Shown here one piece after another: positions 7,506-15,010 of a stretch of 34,224 bases of DNA. The DNA lies in assembly GCA_902570785.1 (NCBI GenBank), contig CACFZK010000012.1:1-34224 (forward strand), read 5' to 3'. This DNA is from an uncultured Pelagibacteraceae bacterium. GTDB lineage: Bacteria > Pseudomonadota > Alphaproteobacteria > Pelagibacterales > Pelagibacteraceae. Both the position numbers and the translations under genes were made by a program. The first letter of the stretch is position 1; the number at the start of each line of letters is the position of its first letter. The notes beneath the pieces were generated by a model, which saw only the letters and a program-made list of their open reading frames with translations, was not told where the DNA came from and made no database searches.

Positions 7506-9323
7506 TTATTCAACCGTAACTGATTTTGCTAAGTTTCTTGGCTTATCTATATCGCATTTTTTGAATAAAGCTACGTGATATGAAAGAAGTTGAAGAGGAA
7601 TAGTAAAAATAAAAGGTGTAAGGGTTAAATCAGAGTCTGGCAAATTAATCTGAAACCTAATATTTTCACTTATTACTTTCCCATCCGAATTAGTTAACAA
7701 TAGCACTTTTCCCCCTCTAGCTATGACCTCTTGCATATTTGATAAAGTCTTTTCAAAATATTTGTCTTTTGGCGCAATAACAACAACTGGTAGACCATCC
7801 TCTATTAGTGCTAAAGGACCATGTTTCATTTCTCCAGCAGGATAACCTTCCGCATGTAAGTAAGAGAGTTCTTTTAATTTCAGAGCACCTTCTAATGCGA
7901 TTGGAAATGATGATCCTCTGCCTAAAAACATTGAACCTTTAGACTCATAAATATCTTTTGCAATTAGTTGAATTTTTTCTTCTTCTTTTAATGCTTCACT
8001 GATAAGTGCAGGTAATTTTTTTAATTCAGAAATTTTCCTTTTATATTCAACATTTTGCATGTCATTTCTAACTTCAGAAATTTTTAAAGAGAGTAAATAT
8101 AAAACTAACATTTGACCAAGAAAAGCTTTTGTGGATGCCACTCCTATTTCTGGTCCAGCATGTATCGGCAAAACACAATCTGAGTTTCTAGCTATTGAGC
8201 TTTCAACATTATTTATAACTGAACAAGTCTTAACGTTTTGCTTTTTACACAAATCTAAAGCGGCATACGTATCAGCGGTTTCACCAGATTGCGATACAAA
8301 GATATACAGAGCTTTTTTGTCGAATCTAACTTTTCTATATCTAAATTCTGATGCTATATCGACTTCAATATTTACTGATGTGAACTCCTCAAACCAATAT
8401 TTAGCTACCAAGCAAGAATGGTATGCGGTTCCACATCCAATCAATACTATCTTATTGATTTCTTTTGGATCTAATGGAAGGTTGTAAAAATTTATTTCCT
8501 CTCTGATTTTATCAATATATTCTTTTAAACAAGTTTTAGTAGTAACGGGTTGTTCAAAGATTTCTTTTATCATAAAATTCTTATAGTTACCTTTGCTAAC
8601 TGATGCTTTGTCTTCAGAAAGCGTAAAAATTTCTTTATTAATTTTGTCTTTATTATGATTATAAAATTTAACTTCATCTTTAGATAAAACACATACATCT
8701 CCGTCATCTAAATATGAAATTTTGTTTGTCATAGACTTTAAAGCATATGAGTCAGAACCTAAATAATTTTCATTACTTGAGTAACCAACAGCTAAAGGGC
8801 TACCTCTTCTGGCACCGATAACAAAATCTTTATGATATTTAAATATTATACCTAAAGCAAAACTGCCTTTGAGCATGTCTATAGTTTCAAATACAGCTTT
8901 TAATGGATCTAATTTTTTTAATTTTTCTGTAAGAAGAACTGTTATTACCTCAGTATCTGTTTGTGATTTAAAAGTTATTCCTGATTTTTCAAATTGTTTC
9001 TTTAATTGATCAGAATTTTCTATTATTCCATTATGCACCACTGAAACTATCTCGCTTGAATGTGGATGGGCATTAATTTCATTTGGAACTCCATGTGTTG
9101 CCCATCTTACATGGCCAATTCCTAGATTTCCCTCGTTTGGACTTTGAAATAAAATTTTTTCGAGCTTCTCTACTCTACCTGAACATTTTTTTTCATTTAT
9201 TCCACCATTTGAAATTGTTGCAAGACCTGCGGAGTCATAACCACGGTATTCTAATTTTTTTAAGGCATTTACTATATTGGTAGAAACTTTCTTATTACTG
9301 GCTATGCCTATTATCCCACACAT
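7506..9323 (-). CDS. glmS: Glutamine--fructose-6-phosphate aminotransferase (isomerizing)
   Basis: GlmS makes glucosamine 6-phosphate, the entry to peptidoglycan and lipopolysaccharide amino sugars. The 605-residue protein begins MCGIIGIA, leaving Cys as the N-terminal nucleophile of the glutaminase domain (residues 1 to about 240; GHVRWATHGVPNEINAHPH is its active-site segment). Two SIS isomerase domains follow, with VSQSGETADTYAAL in the first and GRGSSFPIALEGALKLKE in the second. The C-terminus PRNLAKSVTVE is the standard family ending. The start ATG shares one base with the stop of the upstream GlmU-like gene (TAATG), implying translational coupling. No glmS ribozyme-like leader can fit in this arrangement. 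Confidence 0.98.
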   Translation of the reverse strand: MCGIIGIASNKKVSTNIVNALKKLEYRGYDSAGLATISNGGINEKKCSGRVEKLEKILFQSPNEGNLGIGHVRWATHGVPNEINAHPHSSEIVSVVHNGIIENSDQLKKQFEKSGITFKSQTDTEVITVLLTEKLKKLDPLKAVFETIDMLKGSFALGIIFKYHKDFVIGARRGSPLAVGYSSNENYLGSDSYALKSMTNKISYLDDGDVCVLSKDEVKFYNHNKDKINKEIFTLSEDKASVSKGNYKNFMIKEIFEQPVTTKTCLKEYIDKIREEINFYNLPLDPKEINKIVLIGCGTAYHSCLVAKYWFEEFTSVNIEVDIASEFRYRKVRFDKKALYIFVSQSGETADTYAALDLCKKQNVKTCSVINNVESSIARNSDCVLPIHAGPEIGVASTKAFLGQMLVLYLLSLKISEVRNDMQNVEYKRKISELKKLPALISEALKEEEKIQLIAKDIYESKGSMFLGRGSSFPIALEGALKLKELSYLHAEGYPAGEMKHGPLALIEDGLPVVVIAPKDKYFEKTLSNMQEVIARGGKVLLLTNSDGKVISENIRFQINLPDSDLTLTPFIFTIPLQLLSYHVALFKKCDIDKPRNLAKSVTVE

Positions 9324-9964
9324 TATTTTTTCCTCTTATAATTTTCTATTTCTTCTTGTTCAGACCTTTCCAAGGCCAAAGAGTTCTCTTTTACATCTCT
9401 TGTGATTACAGAACCAGCCCCAATAATTGATTTTTTTTTAATTCTAACTGGAGCGACTAAAGATGTATTTGATCCAACAAAAACATTGTCAGAAATAATA
9501 GTTTTATTTTTTTTAATTCCATCATAATTACATGTGATCGTTCCAGCCCCAATATTAGTATTTTTACCAATCTCACTATCACCAATATAAGACAAGTGAT
9601 TTACCTTTGATTTAGATTTAATTTTAGATTTTTTTGTCTCTACGAAATTTCCAATTTTAACACCTGACATTAAATGTGTTCCTTCTCTAATTCTGGCGTA
9701 AGGTCCTATTGTTACTTTATTTTCAATTTTTGCACCCTCAATATGACTGAATGATAAAATTTCAACGTTGTTACCTATTCTCACTTTTTTTCCGATAACT
9801 ACATAAGGATTAATCGTCACATTTTTTCCAAATTTAGTATCTTTAGATAGAAATATTGTTTCGGGAGCAATTAAATTTACACCAGACTTTAAAGCTTTTT
9901 TTCTTAATCTTTCTTGATTTACTTTATATGCAACAGCTTTTTTAAATTTTGAATTTGTGTTCAT
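9323..9964 (-). CDS. glmU: GlmU-type glucosamine-1-phosphate N-acetyltransferase, stand-alone left-handed beta-helix domain
   Basis: The protein (213 residues) matches the C-terminal half of bifunctional GlmU, which acetylates glucosamine 1-phosphate. From about residue 35 it is made of hexapeptide repeats (I/V-G-x4), and it holds the GlmU active-site block: [19 protein letters not shown]-like [23 protein letters not shown] with the putative catalytic His123, and [11 protein letters not shown] with Asn146 and Tyr147. Residues 1-30 correspond to the helix that links the two domains in normal GlmU. The N-terminal pyrophosphorylase (uridyltransferase) domain is absent: there are only 72 nt between this start and the divergent gph. 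The partner activity must be encoded elsewhere. Coupling to glmS by a TAATG overlap supports the pathway assignment. Confidence 0.85.
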   Translation of the reverse strand: MNTNSKFKKAVAYKVNQERLRKKALKSGVNLIAPETIFLSKDTKFGKNVTINPYVVIGKKVRIGNNVEILSFSHIEGAKIENKVTIGPYARIREGTHLMSGVKIGNFVETKKSKIKSKSKVNHLSYIGDSEIGKNTNIGAGTITCNYDGIKKNKTIISDNVFVGSNTSLVAPVRIKKKSIIGAGSVITRDVKENSLALERSEQEEIENYKRKK

Positions 9965-9993
9965 AAAAATTTCTCTTTACATTAGAATTATGA

Positions 9994-10026
9994 TTGTAAT
10001 AAGTCACAAAATATTTCTTATTACAA
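9994..10026. repeat. Perfect 10-bp inverted repeat in the glmU-gph divergent intergenic region
   Basis: TTGTAATAAG at 9994-10003 is repeated as its exact reverse complement CTTATTACAA at 10017-10026, with a 13-nt spacer. It fills the middle of the only 72 nt between two divergent genes, ending 10 nt before the gph ATG. It could be an operator for a dimeric regulator serving both promoters, or a hairpin in the gph leader. No T-run follows to suggest a terminator. Confidence 0.5.
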
Positions 10027-10036
10027 CTTGAACAAA

Positions 10037-10699
10037 ATGACTCAAAAATTAACAATTTTATTTGATCTAGATGGTACACTAGTTAATACAGCCCCTGATC
10101 TCATGGCTGCACACAATCACGTTATGAAAAAATTTGGTTACCAACAAAAAAATCTTGGTGATATTAAACATATTGCTGGTAAAGGTGCGTGGATAATGAT
10201 GCAAAGATCTTTCAAAGAGGAGATTAAAGATGAAAAATTAAAAAAAGAAATGGTAAGAGAATTTTTAGATTATTATGCTAAAAATATTGACAATAATAGT
10301 ACACCAATAAATGGTGTAACTAGTTTTTTAAAATGGGCAAAATCAAAAAAGATCCCTATGGCTGTATGCACAAATAAGCAAGAGAGACTTGCGGTTGATT
10401 TATTAAAAAAAATAAAGTTAGAGGAATATTTTCATTATGTAGCTGGTTGTGACACATTTGATTTTAACAAACCCGATCCTAGACATCTAACAAATGTGAT
10501 TGAAATAATTGGTGGAAACGTAAATAAAGCTATAATGATTGGTGATAGTGAAGTGGACTCTCAATCCGCAACTAACGCTAAAATTCCTTTTATATTAGTT
10601 GAAGATGGATATACAGAAAAGAAAGTTGATCAAATTCCGCATGATATTGTCGTTAAAAATTTTTTAAACTTTGAAAAAACAATTGAAAAATTTTTATGA
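10037..10699 (+). CDS. gph: HAD-family phosphatase, probable phosphoglycolate phosphatase
   Basis: The 220-residue protein is a haloacid dehalogenase-superfamily hydrolase of the Gph/PGP type. Motif I is FDLDGTLVNTAPDL, with the nucleophile Asp and the DxDGTL(V/I) form typical of phosphoglycolate phosphatase. Motif II is AVCTN, and motifs III/IV follow with KPDPRHL and MIGDSEVDSQSA. The cap domain insert between motifs I and II has the usual size. I chose the ATG at 10037; a TTG three codons earlier is possible. Phosphoglycolate removal would be its role, but HAD enzymes of this subgroup also hydrolyse other small phosphates, so the substrate is inferred. It overlaps the downstream exporter gene by 4 nt (ATGA). 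Confidence 0.82.
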   Translation: MTQKLTILFDLDGTLVNTAPDLMAAHNHVMKKFGYQQKNLGDIKHIAGKGAWIMMQRSFKEEIKDEKLKKEMVREFLDYYAKNIDNNSTPINGVTSFLKWAKSKKIPMAVCTNKQERLAVDLLKKIKLEEYFHYVAGCDTFDFNKPDPRHLTNVIEIIGGNVNKAIMIGDSEVDSQSATNAKIPFILVEDGYTEKKVDQIPHDIVVKNFLNFEKTIEKFL

Positions 10700-11298
10700 T
10701 AGATTTTCAACTACTATCTGCATTGGTAACTTATTATTTTATTATGTTTGCAACCCCTGGGCCTAATAATGCAATGTTAACAGCTTCTGGGTTGAAATTT
10801 GGTTTTGTAAAAACTTTACCACACTTAATAGGGATACCTTTGGGCCATATTTTTCAAATAAGTCTTGTGTGTTTTGGCTTTGGTAATCTTTTTATATTAT
10901 TTCCAGAATTACAATTTTATATGAAGATGTTATGTTTCGTTTATTTAATATATTTAGGCTGGAAAATTATTGGCTCTTTCAGTTTGGTTGAAAAAGATAC
11001 AGGTGGTCGACCTTTAAAATTTTATGAGGCATCTTTATTTCAGTTTATTAACCCCAAAGCTTGGGCAGTTGCTATTACTGTTGCCTCTGGTTTTTTCCCT
11101 GCTGAAGAAAACTTTATTATTGCTACAATGTTCTTAGTGATTACTGCAGCAATTGTTTGTTTTCCATCTATATGTATTTGGGCAATTTTCGGTAATAGTT
11201 TAAGAATCTTTATAAAAAACACAAAAGCCAAAAAAATAACTGAATATATTTTGGCAATTTTGTTAGTTTTAACTGCTATAGTTGTATTATTAAAATAG
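10696..11298 (+). CDS. LysE/RhtB family amino-acid exporter
   Basis: This 200-residue inner-membrane protein has about six hydrophobic helices and the family signature near its N-terminus: FATPGPNNAMLTASGLKFG. A second hallmark is the FINPKAWAVAIT segment in the middle of the protein. Members of this family export amino acids such as lysine, threonine or homoserine lactones; the substrate cannot be read from sequence. The start overlaps gph by 4 nt (ATGA), so the two are translated from one message, although a functional link is not obvious. Confidence 0.85.
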   Translation: MIDFQLLSALVTYYFIMFATPGPNNAMLTASGLKFGFVKTLPHLIGIPLGHIFQISLVCFGFGNLFILFPELQFYMKMLCFVYLIYLGWKIIGSFSLVEKDTGGRPLKFYEASLFQFINPKAWAVAITVASGFFPAEENFIIATMFLVITAAIVCFPSICIWAIFGNSLRIFIKNTKAKKITEYILAILLVLTAIVVLLK

Positions 11299-11305
11299 TC
11301 TTTGA

Positions 11306-11331
11306 TTTTATATTTTTGTTTTAATATAAAA
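11306..11331. repeat. A/T-only inverted repeat between the LysE-type gene and prpB
   Basis: TTTTATATT (11306-11314) and AATATAAAA (11323-11331) are perfect reverse complements with an 8-nt T-rich spacer, occupying most of the 38-nt gap. With no G or C pairs the hairpin would be weak, and such repeats arise easily by chance in DNA this AT-rich. It might be a weak terminator or simply base composition. Confidence 0.25.
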
Positions 11332-11336
11332 ACTTG

Positions 11337-12233
11337 ATGCATTTTACAAAAAAAGATGCCAAAACAAAAAGGAAAGATTTTTTAAATAATCTTAAAGAAA
11401 AAAAATTGCTTAGATTTCCTGGTGCTTACAATCCTTTATGTGCAAAATTAATTGCAGAGATAGGATTTGATGGCGTATATATATCCGGTGGAGTTATGTC
11501 TAATGATCTTGGAATTCCAGATATAGGTTTAACTACTTTAAAACATGTAAGTTATAGAGCAGGTCAAATTGCTAAAGTTACTGATTTACCGACAATAGTC
11601 GATGCAGACACTGGTTTTGCAGATTGTAGCAAGACAATAGAAACTTTTGAAGAAATGGGTCTATCTGGATGTCATATAGAAGATCAAATTGCAGAAAAAA
11701 GATGTGGTCATTTAGATAACAAAGAACTTATTTCAAGAGATGAAATGATAAAAAAAATTAAAGAAGCAGTTGACTCAAGAAAAGATCAAAATTTTTCAGT
11801 TATTGTAAGAACTGATGCTAATCTTGTAGAAGGACTTGAAAAAACAATTGAGAGAGTAAAAGCATATGAGGCTGCTGGTGCAGATATAATATTCCCGGAG
11901 TCGATGAAAGATGAAAAAGAGTTTGAGAGTATTAGAAAAAATTCTAAAGTGTTTTTATTAGCTAATATGACAGAATTTGGGAAATCAAAACTATTATCCA
12001 CAAAAGAATTAAAAGATTTAGGTTATAATATTGTCATATATCCAGTAACAACGCAAAGATTGGCAATGAAAAGTGTGGAGGACGGTTTAAAGTCCATTTT
12101 TAAGGATGGACATCAAAATAATATTATAGATAAAATGCAAACTCGAAAAAGATTGTATGAATTAGTGGAGTATGAAAAGTATAATACTCCTGATAAAAAA
12201 ATTACTGATTTTAAAACAGAGGGGCACGAATAA
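11337..12233 (+). CDS. prpB: 2-methylisocitrate lyase (isocitrate lyase/PEP mutase superfamily)
   Basis: PrpB splits 2-methylisocitrate into pyruvate and succinate, the last step of the methylcitrate route for propionate. The 298-residue protein shows the superfamily fold segments YISGGVMSNDLGIPDIGLTT, VDADTGFAD with metal-binding Asp residues, and the catalytic loop EKRCGHL at residues 120-126 with Cys123. These match PrpB better than isocitrate lyase, which is much longer. The ATG at 11337 is preferred to the TTG one codon earlier. It is followed after 2 nt by prpC, strongly supporting the pathway. Related carboxyphosphonoenolpyruvate mutases share the motif, but the context favours PrpB. 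Confidence 0.88.
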   Translation: MHFTKKDAKTKRKDFLNNLKEKKLLRFPGAYNPLCAKLIAEIGFDGVYISGGVMSNDLGIPDIGLTTLKHVSYRAGQIAKVTDLPTIVDADTGFADCSKTIETFEEMGLSGCHIEDQIAEKRCGHLDNKELISRDEMIKKIKEAVDSRKDQNFSVIVRTDANLVEGLEKTIERVKAYEAAGADIIFPESMKDEKEFESIRKNSKVFLLANMTEFGKSKLLSTKELKDLGYNIVIYPVTTQRLAMKSVEDGLKSIFKDGHQNNIIDKMQTRKRLYELVEYEKYNTPDKKITDFKTEGHE

Positions 12234-12235
12234 AT

Positions 12236-13360
12236 ATGGCCGAAGAAATTAAAAAAGGTTTGATGGGAATAGTTGTTGATGAAACTACTATCTCTCAAGT
12301 AATGCCCGAAATTAACTCTTTAACCTACAGAGGTTATAAAGTTCAGGATCTATGTGAAAAATGCAGATTCGAAGAGGTAGCTTATTTAGTTTTGAATGGT
12401 GAACTACCAAAATCTAAAGAGCTTAAAAAGTTTATTAAAGAAGAGAGAAGTAATCGTAAATTATCAAAACAAATCTTAAATGATATTAAAAATATGCCAA
12501 AGAAAGCACATCCAATGGATGCAATAAGATCAGCAGTCAGTTTGATGGGTCTTGAAGACAAAGACGCAAGTGACAATTCTCCAAAAGCAAATATGAGAAA
12601 AGCGATGAGAATTTTTGCGCAAACACCTACAGCCGTTGCTGCTTATTTTAGAGCAAGAAAAGGTAAAAAATTTATACCTCCTAATAAAAAATTATCGTAT
12701 TCAGAAAATTTCTTCCATATGATGTTTGGTAAAGTTCCAAATAAAGAAATAGTAGAAGCTTTTGATGTTTCAATGATACTTTATGCAGAACATAGTTTTA
12801 ATGTTTCAACTTTCACAGCAAGAACAATTACAAGTAGTTTGTCTGATATGCATGGTGCAATAACAGGAGCGATTGCTAGTCTTAAAGGACCTTTGCATGG
12901 GGGTGCTAATGAAGCAGTGATGCACATGTTTAAAGAAATTAAATCACCTCAGAAAGCTAAATCTTGGATTAATAATGCATTAGATAAGAAAAAAGTTGTT
13001 ATGGGTTTTGGTCATAGAGTCTATAGAAGCGGTGACTCTAGAGTTCCAACCATGAAGAAATATTTTTTGAGAGTAGCCGAGTTAATGAAAAACACTAAAT
13101 ATCCGGAGATGTATAATACTTTGGAAGAAGTAATGCTTGAAAGAAAAAATATTCATCCTAACGTTGATTATCCATGTGGACCAACTTACCATTTGATGGG
13201 AATAGATACAGATTTTTTTACACCTGTTTTTGTCATGGCTAGAATTACCGGGTGGTCTGCTCATATCATGGAGCAACATACTGCAAATAAATTAATTAGG
13301 CCTTTATCTAAGTATAAAGGAAGTGAGCACAGAGAGGTGCTAGCTTTAAATATAAGATAA
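12236..13360 (+). CDS. prpC: 2-methylcitrate synthase / citrate synthase family
   Basis: The 374-residue protein condenses propionyl-CoA (and more slowly acetyl-CoA) with oxaloacetate. It has the citrate synthase core: AEHSFNVSTFTARTITSSLSD, GPLHGGANEAVM with the active-site His, GFGHRVYRSGDSR with the second His, and the C-terminal RPLSKYKGSE. Its length, of the short hexamer-free type (about 370-380), and the N-terminal LMGIVVDETTISQV / LTYRGYKVQDL match PrpC. It sits 2 nt after prpB. No prpD or acnD-type dehydratase follows: the next gene is on the other strand and abuts the prpC stop with no spacer. The missing 2-methylcitrate dehydratase must lie elsewhere. Confidence 0.88.
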   Translation: MAEEIKKGLMGIVVDETTISQVMPEINSLTYRGYKVQDLCEKCRFEEVAYLVLNGELPKSKELKKFIKEERSNRKLSKQILNDIKNMPKKAHPMDAIRSAVSLMGLEDKDASDNSPKANMRKAMRIFAQTPTAVAAYFRARKGKKFIPPNKKLSYSENFFHMMFGKVPNKEIVEAFDVSMILYAEHSFNVSTFTARTITSSLSDMHGAITGAIASLKGPLHGGANEAVMHMFKEIKSPQKAKSWINNALDKKKVVMGFGHRVYRSGDSRVPTMKKYFLRVAELMKNTKYPEMYNTLEEVMLERKNIHPNVDYPCGPTYHLMGIDTDFFTPVFVMARITGWSAHIMEQHTANKLIRPLSKYKGSEHREVLALNIR

Positions 13361-14005
13361 TTATATTGTTATTTTTGCAAATCTTTTTTCAATAACTTCG
13401 AATTTTAATTTTTTTTCTTTAACAAATTGATCAACGGCCTTCTTAACACCTGTAATATAGTCTGCATCTTGATAATCATCACACAAAATTATTGCATCTT
13501 TATTTGAAGAAATTTTATTAAAAACTAAATTTAGATCATTAAAAACAGTCTCAAAACTATGTCCCCCATCTAAAAATGCGAAATCAATATTTTCTATATC
13601 CAAATGTCTTAAAATCTTATTAGAATTTCCCTTAATTAAGGTGATGTTTTTTGAAAAACTTTTTAAAAATTTTTGAACACTTTCATAAGAATTTAAATTT
13701 TCTCTTAAAATTATATTATAAAATAAGTTTTTTATTGGATTAGAAAAATTTTGTTTTTTCAAATAGTTGGGTACCTTTTCATCTTCACCTGCTTTATCCC
13801 CAAACAAGTCTATACCAACATATTTGAAATTTCCTGAATGAATAATATTTAAAAGTTCACAAACATTTCGTGCGGTAACACCACAGAAAACACCCACTTC
13901 CAGAAAAACCTTGGGTTTATGTTGGTTAACAATATTTAAAAAAATGTTTCCCCAATTTTTTTTTAATCCTGATTTTCTCCAGTAGTTTTTATAATCAACG
14001 CTCAA
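13361..14005 (-). CDS. Predicted class I SAM-dependent methyltransferase (Methyltransf_24-like)
   Basis: This 214-residue protein has a Rossmann-type methyltransferase pattern: VFLEVGVFCGVTARNVCELL (motif I), YVGIDLFGD (motif II), and IDFAFLDGGHSFETVFNDL (motif IV-like, DGGHS) with IILCDDYQDADY following. This DGxH arrangement is typical of small methyltransferases acting on sugars, antibiotics or small hydroxylated substrates; the substrate is unknown. The start is a TTG at 14005, one codon after the in-frame stop of nrdB, as no ATG precedes the fold. It lies directly downstream of nrdAB and converges on prpC with zero spacer. A functional link to nucleotide reduction is not evident, so it may only share the transcript. 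Confidence 0.65.
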   Translation of the reverse strand: MSVDYKNYWRKSGLKKNWGNIFLNIVNQHKPKVFLEVGVFCGVTARNVCELLNIIHSGNFKYVGIDLFGDKAGEDEKVPNYLKKQNFSNPIKNLFYNIILRENLNSYESVQKFLKSFSKNITLIKGNSNKILRHLDIENIDFAFLDGGHSFETVFNDLNLVFNKISSNKDAIILCDDYQDADYITGVKKAVDQFVKEKKLKFEVIEKRFAKITI

Positions 14006-14008
14006 TGA

Positions 14009-15010
14009 TTAGGAAAATGCTTCTGCCCAAGAACCTTTTGTAGAAGCTTTAGAATATTCTGTAGCTCTACCTTCAAAAAAGTTCATATGTTCAACGGCGT
14101 TGAGCATTGTATCTAACCAGGTAAGAGGGTTTTTATCGATTTTGTAAATCGGCTGTAAACCAAGTTGGATTAATCTTCTGTCACCTATCCATCTAATATA
14201 TTTCTTAACTTGATCAGCGGTTAGACCTTGTATTGGTCCCATCTTGAAAGCTAAGTCTATAAATGCGTCTTCATGAGCGATAATTGTTTTGCATGCATCA
14301 TAAAGTTCATTTTTTAATTTTTCTGTCCAGATCTCAGGGTTCTCTTTAATAAAGGCTCTGAAAAGTCTGATCATAGAATTACAATGAAGTGTTTCGTCTC
14401 TTACTGACCAAGTAACTATTTGACCCATACCTTTCATCTTATTATGCCTTGGAAAATTTAGAAGTATTGCAAAACTTGCAAAAAGTTGAAGTCCTTCAGT
14501 AAAGGCACTGAATACTGCTACGGTCTTAGCTATATCTGCTTTTGAGTTAACATTAAATCCTTGCATGTAATCATATTTATCTTTCATCTCTTTATACTTC
14601 ATGAAAGCAGAGTATTCTGACTCTGGCATACCTATAGTATCAAGTAAATGAGAATAAGCTGCTATGTGCACTGTCTCCATGGCAGCAAAAGCAGTCATCA
14701 TCATTAGGACTTCTGTTGGTTTAAAAACAGTTGTGTAATGTCTTAAATAACAGTTATTAACCTCAACATCAGCTTGCGTAAAAAATCTAAAAATTTGAGT
14801 TAATAAGTTCTTTTCCTCTTGAGATAAGTTTTTCTGCCAATCTCTTACATCGTCTCCAAGCGGCACTTCCTCTGGTAACCAATGAATTCTTTGTTGAGTT
14901 AACCATGCATCATAGCACCATGGATACCTAAAAGGTTTATAAACTGGATTTTCTACTAACAACCCGCCTTTAAAAATTTCTTTTTCTTTTTTTAAATTAA
15001 TTACTGACAT
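14009..15010 (-). CDS. nrdB: Ribonucleoside-diphosphate reductase, beta subunit (class Ia type)
   Basis: NrdB holds the diiron centre that generates the radical for ribonucleotide reduction. The 333-residue protein has the ferritin-like ligands in order: FFTQADVEVNN with the first Asp, MMTAFAAMETVHIAAYSHLLD (E..H plus the Tyr aligned with E. coli Tyr122), FTEGLQLFASFA and WSVRDETLHCNSMIRLF. The Tyr and all carboxylate and His ligands expected for a tyrosyl-radical enzyme seem to be present, so a standard class Ia type is likely. The ATG at 15010 follows AGGAG at good spacing; a GTG at 15019 is less likely. It overlaps nrdA by 10 nt. Confidence 0.95.
   Translation of the reverse strand: MSVINLKKEKEIFKGGLLVENPVYKPFRYPWCYDAWLTQQRIHWLPEEVPLGDDVRDWQKNLSQEEKNLLTQIFRFFTQADVEVNNCYLRHYTTVFKPTEVLMMMTAFAAMETVHIAAYSHLLDTIGMPESEYSAFMKYKEMKDKYDYMQGFNVNSKADIAKTVAVFSAFTEGLQLFASFAILLNFPRHNKMKGMGQIVTWSVRDETLHCNSMIRLFRAFIKENPEIWTEKLKNELYDACKTIIAHEDAFIDLAFKMGPIQGLTADQVKKYIRWIGDRRLIQLGLQPIYKIDKNPLTWLDTMLNAVEHMNFFEGRATEYSKASTKGSWAEAFS

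Noticed and set aside
9083..9283. Plus-strand reading frame opposite the start of glmS
   Set aside because: It lies wholly within a certain gene on the other strand, has no recognisable domain, and fits the pattern of a shadow frame.
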